9,191 bases of DNA from positions 1 to 9,191 of the forward strand of contig JACRGN010000322.1 in NCBI GenBank assembly GCA_016234205.1, in the 5' to 3' direction. The translations under genes and the position numbers were made by a program. Positions 1 to 6,600 of this stretch are shown in pieces. This DNA comes from Nitrospinota bacterium (GTDB lineage Bacteria > Nitrospinota > Nitrospinia > UBA9942). Under the pieces are notes generated by a model. The model had not been told where the DNA came from, ran no database searches, and saw only the letters and a program-made list of their open reading frames with translations. Positions within the stretch are counted from its first letter, which is position 1. Every line of letters begins with the position of its first letter.

Positions 1-1
1 A

Positions 2-145
2 GTAGAGATGGTAATGCCTGGAGATAACATAACAATGAATGTTGACTTGATAACACCGATAGCGATGGAGAAGGAGTTGAGGTTTGCGATAAGAGAGGGC
101 GGCAGGACTGTAGGGGCTGGTGTAATCAGTGAGGTGATAGAATGA
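2..145 (+). CDS. tuf: Elongation factor Tu, C-terminal end (5' part outside window)
   Basis: This is the last 47 codons of EF-Tu, the GTPase that delivers aminoacyl-tRNA to the ribosomal A site in the cytoplasm. The visible residues are the closing part of beta-barrel domain 3, including MVMPGDNITMNVDL, the stretch ELRFAIREGGRTVGAGV, and a terminal ISEVIE. These are strongly conserved family signatures. The reading frame is open from base 2 and ends at TGA 143-145. That stop overlaps the ATG of rpmG by four bases (ATGA, 142-145), which suggests translational coupling. The neighbouring rpmG, tRNA-Trp, secE and nusG match the common bacterial tufB context. The start, GTP-binding domain and promoter lie outside the window. 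Confidence 0.97.
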   Translation, partial: VEMVMPGDNITMNVDLITPIAMEKELRFAIREGGRTVGAGVISEVIE

Positions 146-291
146 GAGATATAATTCAATTATCGTGCAGCGAGTGCAAGAATAGAAATTATTCAACAAC
201 AAAGAATAAGAAGTCAACCCCTGACAGGTTGGAGTTTAAGAAGTATTGTCCTTTTTGTAGAAAACATACACTTCATAAGGAGGTTAAATAG
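142..291 (+). CDS. rpmG: 50S ribosomal protein L33 (zinc-binding form)
   Basis: This 49-residue protein matches L33, a small component of the large ribosomal subunit near the E site. It begins MRDIIQLSCSECKNRNYSTT and contains the family's YSTTKNKK-like stretch. It carries two CxxC pairs (CSEC at residues 9-12 and CPFC at about 36-39), so it is the four-cysteine zinc-ribbon type rather than the cysteine-free paralogue some bacteria keep for zinc starvation. The length is normal for L33. The start ATG overlaps the tuf stop codon, and a ribosome binding site GAGGTGAT (131-138) lies inside the end of tuf, supporting this start. The stop is TAG at 289-291. The tRNA gene follows after 34 bases. 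Confidence 0.96.
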   Translation: MRDIIQLSCSECKNRNYSTTKNKKSTPDRLEFKKYCPFCRKHTLHKEVK

Positions 292-325
292 ACCTTGCGT
301 AAAGAGAGGGATTTTATTAAGGAAC

Positions 326-402
326 AGGCCAGTAGCTCTAACGGCTAGAGCGCCGGACTCCAAATCCGGATGTTGGGGGTTCAAATCCCTCCTGGCCTGC
401 CA
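326..402 (+). tRNA. trnW: tRNA-Trp (anticodon CCA)
   Basis: A full cloverleaf can be drawn by hand. The acceptor stem is AGGCCAG (326-332) with CTGGCCT (392-398), followed by discriminator G399 and a genome-encoded CCA at 400-402. The D stem is GCTC (335-338) with GAGC (348-351). The anticodon stem is CCGGA (353-357) with TCCGG (365-369), closing a loop CTCCAAA whose anticodon CCA is at 360-362. The T stem is GGGGG (375-379) with CCCTC (387-391), around loop TTCAAAT. The A1-U72 pair and G73 discriminator fit bacterial tRNA-Trp. A tRNA-Trp between rpmG and secE is a common bacterial arrangement. I see no promoter of its own in the 34 bases upstream, so it is probably processed from the tuf-rpmG-secE transcript. 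Confidence 0.97.
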
Positions 403-434
403 ATAAATCCTGTAGCGAGGAGGGCAATCTGATA

Positions 435-626
435 ATGGATTATATAAATAGATTAAAAGTCTTCTTGAGTGAAGTAAAGATAGAGATGAAAAAAGTTTCC
501 TGGCCGACCAGGAAAGAGACGATGTACACAACATCGGCAGTTATTATTTCGGTATTTTTGATTTCTTTTTTTCTTGGGCTGGTTGACCTTGGTCTTTCAA
601 AATTGATTGAAAGGCTTATAAAATGA
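435..626 (+). CDS. secE: Preprotein translocase subunit SecE (short, single-span form)
   Basis: SecE clamps SecY in the inner membrane and is an essential part of the SecYEG protein-export channel. The 63-residue product starts MDYINRLKVF. It has the conserved amphipathic cytoplasmic helix with the signature EVKIEMKKVSWPTRKE (about residues 13-28), then one hydrophobic span at about residues 33-53 (SAVIISVFLISFFLGLVDLGL). This is the minimal single-span architecture found in most bacteria, unlike the three-span SecE of E. coli. A strong ribosome binding site GAGGAGGG (417-424) lies 10 bases before the ATG, in the short gap after the tRNA. Adjacency to nusG is the usual bacterial context. Confidence 0.96.
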   Translation: MDYINRLKVFLSEVKIEMKKVSWPTRKETMYTTSAVIISVFLISFFLGLVDLGLSKLIERLIK

Positions 627-672
627 GTCTTTAAGGGCTGATAATTTTAAAATAAGGAAAGGTTTTTATTAG

Positions 673-1200
673 ATGGATAAGAAATGGTATGTGGTTCATA
701 CCTACTCAGGGTATGAAGGCAAGGTGAAGTCAAATATGGAAGAGAGGCTGAAAAACAGTGCAATGGAAGGGAAGGTGAGCCAGATCCTCGTTCCCACAGA
801 AGATGTTGTTGAGGTAAAGGGTGGGAAGAAAAAGATATCTACAAGAAAATATTTTCCCGGCTACATAATGATAGAGATGGAGATGGATGACGATATCTGG
901 TATGTCATAAAAAATACACCTAAAGTTACAGGCTTTCTTGGCGGGACAAGGCCGACACCTCTGGATGAAGAAGAGATTAATCGGTTGTTAGAGCAGTTAA
1001 AGGGAGAGGCAGCAAAACCAAAGCCGAAGTTTATTTTTGAAAAAGGTGAGAAGGTAAGGGTTGTAGATGGACCATTTGCCAATTTTGCAGGTGTAATTGA
1101 CGAGATGAATGCTGATAAGGGTAAAGTTAGAGTAATGGTTACTATATTCGGAAGGGCAACACCTGTTGAGCTTGAATTTTCACAGATAGAGAGAGTGTAA
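673..1200 (+). CDS. nusG: Transcription termination/antitermination factor NusG
   Basis: NusG binds the RNA polymerase clamp, increases processivity and links the polymerase to Rho or to the ribosome through S10. The 175-residue protein has the normal NusG length. It has an N-terminal NGN domain (about residues 3-108, starting KWYVVHTYSGYEGKVK and including FPGYIMIEM at 61-69 and GFLGG at 87-91). A linker leads to a C-terminal KOW domain (about 121-175, with FEKGEKVRVVDGPFANFAGVI and the closing VTIFGRATPVELEF). A site AAGGAAAGG (654-662) sits 10 bases before the ATG. The 46-base gap from secE shows no repeat or terminator. The stop TAA lies just 15 bases from rplK, so the two genes are almost certainly co-transcribed. 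Confidence 0.98.
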   Translation: MDKKWYVVHTYSGYEGKVKSNMEERLKNSAMEGKVSQILVPTEDVVEVKGGKKKISTRKYFPGYIMIEMEMDDDIWYVIKNTPKVTGFLGGTRPTPLDEEEINRLLEQLKGEAAKPKPKFIFEKGEKVRVVDGPFANFAGVIDEMNADKGKVRVMVTIFGRATPVELEFSQIERV

Positions 1201-1215
1201 ACAGAAGGAGGTTAT

Positions 1216-1647
1216 ATGGCTAAGGCAAAAGAAGTGTCGGCAATGATAAAATTACAGATTTCAGGCGGACAGGCGAATCCATCCCCTCCGGTTGGACCTG
1301 CACTCGGTCAGCATGGAGTTAATATAATGGAGTTCTGCAAGGCATTTAATGCCCAGACCAAGGGGAAGGAAGGCACTATAATACCTGTTGTGATAACTGT
1401 ATATTCAGACAGGAGTTTTACATTTATAACAAAATCCCCGCCTGCATCAGTTCTCCTTAAACAGGCTGCAGGCATTGCAAAAGGGTCTTCTGAGCCGAAC
1501 AAGACAAAAGTTGGCAAGGTTAAGATGTCTCAGATTAAGCAGATTGCAGAGACAAAAATGAGCGATTTGAATGCCTTTGATATAGATGCAGCAATGAGGA
1601 CAATAATCGGGACTGCAAGGAATATGGGGATAACAGTAGAGGGATAA
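1216..1647 (+). CDS. rplK: 50S ribosomal protein L11
   Basis: L11 binds 23S rRNA in the GTPase-associated centre with L10-L12 and contributes to factor-dependent GTP hydrolysis and the RelA stringent response. The protein is 143 residues, the usual length. The N-terminal domain shows the proline-rich stretch NPSPPVGPALGQHGVNIMEF (residues 21-40), the region involved in thiostrepton binding in studied species. The C-terminal rRNA-binding domain (about 72-143) contains SPPASVLLKQAAGIAKGS and ends in the signature GTARNMGITVEG. The ribosome binding site AAGGAGG (1205-1211) lies 4 bases before the ATG. The gene is followed by a repeat-filled gap and then rplA, its standard partner. Confidence 0.98.
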   Translation: MAKAKEVSAMIKLQISGGQANPSPPVGPALGQHGVNIMEFCKAFNAQTKGKEGTIIPVVITVYSDRSFTFITKSPPASVLLKQAAGIAKGSSEPNKTKVGKVKMSQIKQIAETKMSDLNAFDIDAAMRTIIGTARNMGITVEG

Positions 1648-1660
1648 TTATAAAAAAAAT

Positions 1661-1766
1661 CAAATAACAAGCACCAAATAACAAATAAATTCCAAATAAC
1701 CAAACTGAAAAAGTTTGGAATTTGGGATTTGAGAATTTGGATTTATTTGAGGTTTGGAATTTATTG
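1661..1766 (+). repeat. Heptad repeat with inverted arms between rplK and rplA
   Basis: The left part is built of seven-base words: CAAATAA at 1661-1667, 1675-1681 and 1682-1688, with a variant at 1668-1674. The right part contains TTTGGAA (1714-1720), TTTGGGA (1721-1727), TTTGAGA (1728-1734) and ATTTGGA (1735-1741). The two parts are roughly complementary. CCAAACT (1700-1706) pairs perfectly with AGTTTGG (1712-1718) around loop GAAAA. CAAATAAATTCCAAA (1682-1696) pairs with TTTGGAATTTATTG (1753-1766) with one base missing. The outer arm ends at the first base of the rplA ribosome binding site, so a folded transcript could affect rplA translation. The function is unknown. The repeat structure is plain to see; its role is not. 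Confidence 0.8.
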
Positions 1767-1775
1767 AGGGGGGGG
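1766..1775 (+). promoter_or_regulatory. rplA ribosome binding site with run of eight G
   Basis: The site is GA followed by eight G residues (1768-1775), three bases before the ATG at 1779. It is the only plausible site near that start. It fixes the start at 1779, because the upstream in-frame ATG at 1722 lies inside the repeat and has no such site. A homopolymer run of this length is unusual in a ribosome binding site and could slip during replication. Confidence 0.75.
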
Positions 1776-1778
1776 ATT

Positions 1779-2489
1779 ATGAAGAGAAGGGGAAAACGAT
1801 ATAAAAATTTAGTATCAAAGATAGTTAATAAAAGAGAATATTCTCTTGAAGATGCAATAGCCCTGTCAAAGAGCCTTGCCTCTGCCAAGTTTGATGAGAC
1901 TGTTGTAATGGCGGTCAGGCTGGGTGTTAAACCGCAGCAGGCTGACCAGATGGTAAGGGGGAGCATAGTCCTGCCGAAGGGGATTGGAAAGAAGACAAAG
2001 ATATTGGTTTTTGCAAAGGGGGAGAAGGAAAAAGAGGCATTGGAGGCAGGGGCAGATTTTGTTGGCGCAGAGAATATGATTGAGAAGATTACAGGCGGAT
2101 GGATGGAGTTTGACCGTATTGTTGCAACACCTGATATGATGGGGGCTGTAGGTAAATTGGGGAAGGTTCTGGGCCCAAGGGGGCTTATGCCTAATCCAAA
2201 ATCTGGCACCGTTACCTTTGAGCTTGCCAGGGCTATAAAAGAGATACAGGCAGGTAAGGTGGAGTTCAAGACTGAAAAGGCAGGGATAGTCCATGTTCCT
2301 ATCGGGAAGGCGAGCTTCAAACCTGAAGACCTCATTGAGAATGCAAGGGTAATCCTTGAAACTATTGTAAGGATGAAACCTGCATCGGCAAAGGGGCATT
2401 ATCTTAAGAGCATTACTGTATCTACAACTATGGGTCCCGGTGTTAAGACGGACAGTGTCGGGATTTCAAAATTAATGAATGTCGCATAG
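1779..2489 (+). CDS. rplA: 50S ribosomal protein L1
   Basis: L1 forms the mobile L1 stalk that helps release deacylated tRNA from the E site, and in several bacteria it represses its own operon by binding mRNA. The 236-residue protein has normal length. It begins MKRRGKRYKN, continues with FDETVVMAVRLGVKPQQADQ (38-57) and MVRGSIVLP, and has the family signature GKVLGPRGLMPNPK (118-131) and a closing TMGPGVKTD. The frame is open further upstream to an ATG at 1722, but that would add 19 residues translated from the intergenic repeat, without a ribosome binding site. The 1779 start is therefore preferred. The stop is TAG (2487-2489), followed by another repeat element. Confidence 0.97.
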   Translation: MKRRGKRYKNLVSKIVNKREYSLEDAIALSKSLASAKFDETVVMAVRLGVKPQQADQMVRGSIVLPKGIGKKTKILVFAKGEKEKEALEAGADFVGAENMIEKITGGWMEFDRIVATPDMMGAVGKLGKVLGPRGLMPNPKSGTVTFELARAIKEIQAGKVEFKTEKAGIVHVPIGKASFKPEDLIENARVILETIVRMKPASAKGHYLKSITVSTTMGPGVKTDSVGISKLMNVA

Positions 2490-2492
2490 GCA

Positions 2493-2583
2493 AACTTACA
2501 ATTTACAACTTACAACTTGTAACGAAAAAATCCTTTAGTTGTTAGTTATGAGTTATGAGTTATTAGTTATTTGTTAGTTTATA
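2493..2583 (+). repeat. Heptad repeat hairpin between rplA and rplJ
   Basis: The left arm is built of ACTTACA/ATTTACA words. The right arm has five seven-base units from 2535 to 2569 (TTAGTTG, TTAGTTA, TGAGTTA twice, TTAGTTA), with a degenerate continuation to about 2583. By hand, 2493-2517 pairs with 2537-2561: 22 of 25 positions pair, three of them G-U, with mismatches at 2499, 2506 and 2511. The loop is 19 bases and A-rich. A shorter palindrome TTACAA-C-TTGTAA lies at 2510-2522. The element fills nearly the whole gap and ends just before the rplJ ribosome binding site. I see no recognisable L10 leader here. The hairpin is seen in the sequence; any regulatory role is inference. Confidence 0.8.
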
Positions 2584-2592
2584 GAAAGGGGG
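2584..2592 (+). promoter_or_regulatory. rplJ ribosome binding site (supports GTG start)
   Basis: The site GAAAGGGGG ends 10 bases before the GTG at 2603. No in-frame ATG is available near the conserved start of L10, so this site decides the GTG start. Confidence 0.7.
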
Positions 2593-2602
2593 TTGAATAA
2601 AA

Positions 2603-3121
2603 GTGGCAGGTGAAAATAAAGAGCAACAGATAAAGGAGCTTCACGATAAATTTTCAAGGGCGAAGGCGGCAGTATTTGCTGATTATAAAGGCCTTACTGT
2701 TCAGGAGTTGACCGAACTGAGAAAGATGCTGCGGGGTGCAGGAATTGAATTCAAGATTGTTAAAAATACCCTTGCATGTATAGCGTCAAAAGGCACCCCT
2801 TTTGAAAATACCTCTAAATATTTTGTTGGTCCGACTTCTCTGGCAATAAGTTATAAAGACCCTGTGGCGGCTGCAAAGATAATGGTCTCTTATGCAAAGA
2901 AGGAAGAGAAGCTGAATATAAAGGCAGGGCTTGTAGAAGGGAATCTGATTGAGGCAGAGGAGGTAAAAAAATTATCTGAACTCCCATCAAGAGAAGTTCT
3001 CCTCTCCAGGGCACTTGCAAGCATGATGTCCCCTGCGACAAATTTAGTCGGTGTTTTACATGGAGTAGTAAGGAAGTTTGTTTATACATTAAAGGCAATA
3101 GAAATCAAAAAACAGTGTTAG
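2603..3121 (+). CDS. rplJ: 50S ribosomal protein L10
   Basis: L10 (P0) anchors L7/L12 dimers to the ribosome and binds 23S rRNA beside L11. The 172-residue protein is of normal length and starts at GTG (MAGENKEQQI). The N-terminal RNA-binding domain includes AVFADYKGLTVQELTELRKM (23-42) and FKIVKNTLA (50-58). The C-terminal part (about 133-172) is the long helix that holds L7/L12 dimers. The last two codons and the TAG stop, CAGTGTTAG (3113-3121), belong to the repeat that fills the next gap, so the C-terminal end (KKQC) may have been rewritten by that repeat. The gene directly precedes rplL, its binding partner. Confidence 0.97.
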   Translation: MAGENKEQQIKELHDKFSRAKAAVFADYKGLTVQELTELRKMLRGAGIEFKIVKNTLACIASKGTPFENTSKYFVGPTSLAISYKDPVAAAKIMVSYAKKEEKLNIKAGLVEGNLIEAEEVKKLSELPSREVLLSRALASMMSPATNLVGVLHGVVRKFVYTLKAIEIKKQC

Positions 3122-3177
3122 CATTTAGTGATTAGTGTTAGTTCTTTACTGACACTGGCACTTACACTTACACTAAT
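3114..3177 (+). repeat. Short-word repeat hairpin between rplJ and rplL
   Basis: AGTGTTAG occurs at 3114-3121, including the rplJ stop, and again at 3134-3141. The right side is six-base words: CACTTA, CACTTA, CACTAA. ATTAGTGTTAGT (3131-3142) pairs with ACTTACACTAAT (3166-3177) with one mismatch and a 23-base loop. The element ends just ahead of the rplL ribosome binding site AAAAGGAGG (3181-3189). It shares GTGATTAGTGT and the 15-base ACTTACACTTACACT with the element after rplL. Confidence 0.78.
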
Positions 3178-3197
3178 TTTAAAAGGAGGAAAATAAT

Positions 3198-3587
3198 ATG
3201 GCAGAGGTAGCAAAGATTTCAAGAGAGGATGTAGTATCCTACATTGAGAACATTTCAGTTCTTGAGCTTTCAGATTTGGTAAAGGAACTGGAGAAGAAGT
3301 TTGGCGTTACGGCAGCAGCCCCGGTGGCAGTTGCATCAGTAGTCGGAGCACCGGCAGGACAGGCGGCAGCAGAACCTGCAACGGTGAGTGTAATACTGGC
3401 TAATGCAGGGGACAAGAAAATCCAGGTAATAAAGGTAGTCAGGGAATTAACCAATCTCGGACTTAAAGAGGCAAAGGACCTGGTAGATGACGCCCCGAAG
3501 CCTATTAAGGAAGGCATAAAGAAGGAAGAGGCAGAAGAGATTAAGAAAAAGATGGAAGAGGTGGGTGCGAAGATAGAGATAAAATAG
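3198..3587 (+). CDS. rplL: 50S ribosomal protein L7/L12
   Basis: L7/L12 is the multi-copy stalk protein that recruits elongation, initiation and release factors and stimulates their GTPase activity. The 129-residue product has the three usual parts. There is an N-terminal dimerisation domain (about 1-35, SVLELSDLVKELEKKFGV), a flexible alanine/proline/valine-rich hinge (about 38-60) and a C-terminal factor-binding domain (about 62-129) with KVVRELTNLGLKEAKDLVDD and a closing EEVGAKIEIK. The strong ribosome binding site AAAAGGAGG (3181-3189), 8 bases before the ATG, fits the high synthesis rate needed for a multi-copy protein. The gene is bracketed on both sides by copies of one repeat, and its TAG stop runs into the second copy. 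Confidence 0.98.
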   Translation: MAEVAKISREDVVSYIENISVLELSDLVKELEKKFGVTAAAPVAVASVVGAPAGQAAAEPATVSVILANAGDKKIQVIKVVRELTNLGLKEAKDLVDDAPKPIKEGIKKEEAEEIKKKMEEVGAKIEIK

Positions 3588-3640
3588 TGTCAGTGACGGT
3601 GATTAGTGTCAGCAAAAAACTAAATACTTACACTTACACT
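3586..3640 (+). repeat. Repeat hairpin between rplL and rpoB, attenuator-like
   Basis: AGTGTCAG occurs at 3586-3593, starting inside the rplL TAG stop, and again at 3605-3612. ACTTACACTTACACT (3626-3640) is identical to the copy before rplL (3160-3174), and GTGATTAGTGT (3599-3609) is identical to 3128-3138. By hand, 3586-3607 pairs with 3619-3640: 18 of 22 positions, two of them G-U, with an 11-base A-rich loop. The stem is followed by TTTT (3641-3644) and the rpoB ribosome binding site GAGGGGG (3645-3651). The stem plus T run could lower transcription into rpoBC. E. coli has an attenuator at this same position, but the stem here is imperfect and AU-rich, so termination is only a possibility. 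Confidence 0.72.
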
Positions 3641-3659
3641 TTTTGAGGGGGCAAAAAAT

Positions 3660-6600
3660 ATGTTAAGCAGTAGAACCGCGATGGATTCAAGGAATTCTAT
3701 CCATCGGAAAGACTTTGGCAGAATCCCTGTTATAGTTGATATTCCGAATCTGATAGAGGTTCAGAAAAAGTCATATGATAGGTTCTTGCAGAGGGACAAA
3801 AATCCGGATAAGAGGGAAAATAGGGGACTTGAAGAGGTGTTCAGAAGTGTATTTCCTATAACCAATTATAAGGAGAGCGCCTCTATTGAATATGTCGGAT
3901 ATGAAGTCGGCATATGGGAGTGCAGGTGCGGCGAATATAAGGGGCTGGGCGGAGAAGGGGTGGTCTGTGAAAAGTGCAAGACAGAGGTGGTATATAAAGA
4001 AAAATACAGTATGGATGAATGTCACGAGAAGGGGATGACATATGCTGACCCGCTTAAGATATTAGTGCAGTTAGTTGTTAAGGAGAAGGACGAAAAGGGC
4101 AAGAGTACAATCCGCGAGATAAAGGAACAGAAGATATATCTGGGTGAGTTGCCGCTCATGACCGATACGGGGACTTTTGTAATAAACGGGATTGAGAGGG
4201 TCATAGTGAGCCAGATGCATCGTTCACCCGGTGTCTTCTTTTTTCATGACAAGGGCAAGATCTCTTCCATTGGAAGGGTTTCGTATTCTGCCCGATTGAT
4301 ACCTTACAGGGGTTCATGGCTTGATTTTGAGTTTGATACAAAGGATATATTGTATGTAAGGATTGACAGGAGACGAAAGTTTTCTGCCACTATCCTTTTG
4401 AGGGCGTTGGGCAATTCAACTGATGAAATCCTCTCAATATTCTACGAGGCAATAAAGATAAGTTACCGTCCCGAGTCTGACTCATTTTCTATGAATGTTA
4501 CAGAACTCCTTGTCGGACAAAAGGCTAAGGAAGATATAATTGACCCTGAGACCAAAGAGTGCATAGTGAAGGCACAGAGGAAGATAAACAGGGGGATGGT
4601 AAAGAGGATGGAGGCTGCAAAGATAAAGACCATCAAGGTAAGCCCTGATGAAATGATAGGGAAGATTATAGCCGGTGATGTGGTTGATGAAAAGTCAGGT
4701 GAGATTCTCCTTGAGATAAATACGGATATCACGGCTGATATGCTGGAGGTTATAAGAAAAAACAAGATAAAGGAGTTCTCCGTACTCCATATTGATGAGC
4801 AGTTCAATGATACATCACTAAGGGATACCCTGCTTTCAGATAAAATAAATACCACCGATGAGGCATTGAAGGAGATATACAAGAGGATAAGGCCTGGAGA
4901 GCCGCCTACGCCTGAGACAGCCAAACTACTTTTTGAAGGGCTGTTTTTTAATCCAAAACGTTATGACCTTTCTGAGGTGGGGAGGCTTAAATTAAATAAA
5001 AAGCTCGGCTTAAATTTACCGCTGAGCCAAAGGCATCTGACCCCTGAAGATATTGTAGGCACTGTGAAGTATCTATTCAATCTCCGAAAGGGTATCAACA
5101 CTGTGGATGATATTGACCATCTTGGCAACAGGAGGGTAAGGGCAATAGGAGAGTCATTAGAAAATCAATTAAGGATAGGGCTTGTGAGGATGGAGAGGGC
5201 GATTATAGAGAGGATGAATATACAGGATATTGAGACTGCCATGCCCTATGACCTTATAAACTCAAAGCCTGTGACAGCAGCTATAAAGGAGTTCTTCGGA
5301 AGCAGCCAGCTGTCCCAGTTTATGGACCAGACAAATCCTTTATCAGAGATTACCCATAAGAGAAGGCTGTCAGCATTGGGTCCAGGCGGACTCACAAGGG
5401 AGAGGGCAGGATTTGAGGTTAGAGATGTCCATCCAACCCATTACGGAAGGATATGCCCTATAGAGACTCCGGAAGGTCCAAATATAGGACTTATTGCATC
5501 GCTCAGCACCTATGCAAGGGTTAATGAGTTTGGATTTATAGAGTCGCCTTATAGAAAGGTAAAGAACGGCAAGGTAACAGAAGAGGTTGTATATCTCTCT
5601 GCAATGGAAGAGGAAGGATTTACAATTGCACAGGCAAACGCCCCGATAGATGGTAAGGGTAATTTTGGGACAGAACTTGTCTCATGCAGAAAAGGCGGGG
5701 AGTTCATAATGGTGCCCCCCGACAAGATTGATTACATGGATGTATCACCAAAGCAGCTGGTAAGCGTGGCTGCGTCATTGATACCATTCCTTGAGCATGA
5801 TGATGCGAACAGGGCATTGATGGGTTCAAACATGCAGAGACAGGCGGTTCCGCTTTTAAGGACAGAGGCGCCGCTGGTCGGCACAGGGATGGAGAGGATT
5901 GTGGCAAGGGATTCAGGGGCGGCAGTCCTTGCGAGGACATCGGGAGAGGTATTGAGTGTAGATGCAAACAGGATTGTAATACTATCTGACGGAAAAGAGA
6001 AGGGTAAGAAATCACCAAGGGTAGATGTGTATAACATGAGCAAATATCAGAGGTCAAACCAGAATACCTGCAAAAACCAGAGGCCGTTGGTAGCCAATGG
6101 TGACAGGATAAAGAAGGGGGATGTCCTTGCAGACGGCCCTGCTACTGAGAGAGGTGACCTTGCACTGGGAAGAAATGTCCTTGTAGCCTTTATGCCATGG
6201 GATGGTTATAACTTTGAGGATGCGATAATAGTCAGCGAAAGGTTTGTAAGTGAGGATATATTTACATCGGTTCATATAGAAGAATTTGAGGTGGAGGCGA
6301 GGGATACCAAGCAGGGGAAGGAAGAGATTACAAGGGATATTCCGAATATAAGCAAAGAGGCACTAAAGGATTTAGACGAGAGCGGAATCATTCGTATCGG
6401 GGCAAAGGTAAAGCCTGATGATATCCTCGTTGGCAAGATTACGCCGAAGGGAGAGACAATCCTTTCGCCGGAGGAAAAGCTTTTGAAGGCAATATTCGGC
6501 GAGAAGGCAGGGGACGTAAGGGATACATCGCTCAGGGTTCCCCCCGGCATAGAAGGGACAATTATAGGTGTAAAGGTCTTTTCCAGAAAGGGTATGGACA

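Noticed and set aside
292..325. Possible promoter before the tRNA gene (TTGCGT and TTTATT)
   Set aside because: The spacing between the two elements is about 12 bases, too short for a sigma-70 type promoter, and neither matches consensus well.
214..534. Antisense open frame over rpmG, the tRNA and secE
   Set aside because: Its middle (NPQHPDLESGALAVRATGL) is the translated reverse complement of the tRNA gene, a well-known false protein. It has no independent support.
1661..1766. CRISPR-like array
   Set aside because: The repeated words are only 7 bases, run in direct tandem without unique spacers, and form inverted arms.
1535..2399. Long antisense open frames over rplK-rplA
   Set aside because: They lie opposite strongly conserved ribosomal protein genes and resemble no protein I recognise. 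They are shadows of the coding strand.
3143..3180. Intrinsic terminator between rplJ and rplL
   Set aside because: The stem is AU-rich with a mismatch and a 23-base loop, followed by only four T that run into AAAA and the ribosome binding site. L7/L12 must be highly expressed.
4463..4924. Antisense open frame over rpoB with hydrophobic character
   Set aside because: The serine/isoleucine/phenylalanine-rich translation is the mirror of lysine- and glutamate-rich rpoB codons, with no gene-like features.
5298..5378. Rifampicin-resistance substitutions in RpoB
   Set aside because: All the usual resistance positions carry the sensitive-type residues. The two differences from E. coli (T558 and L570) are not classical resistance sites.
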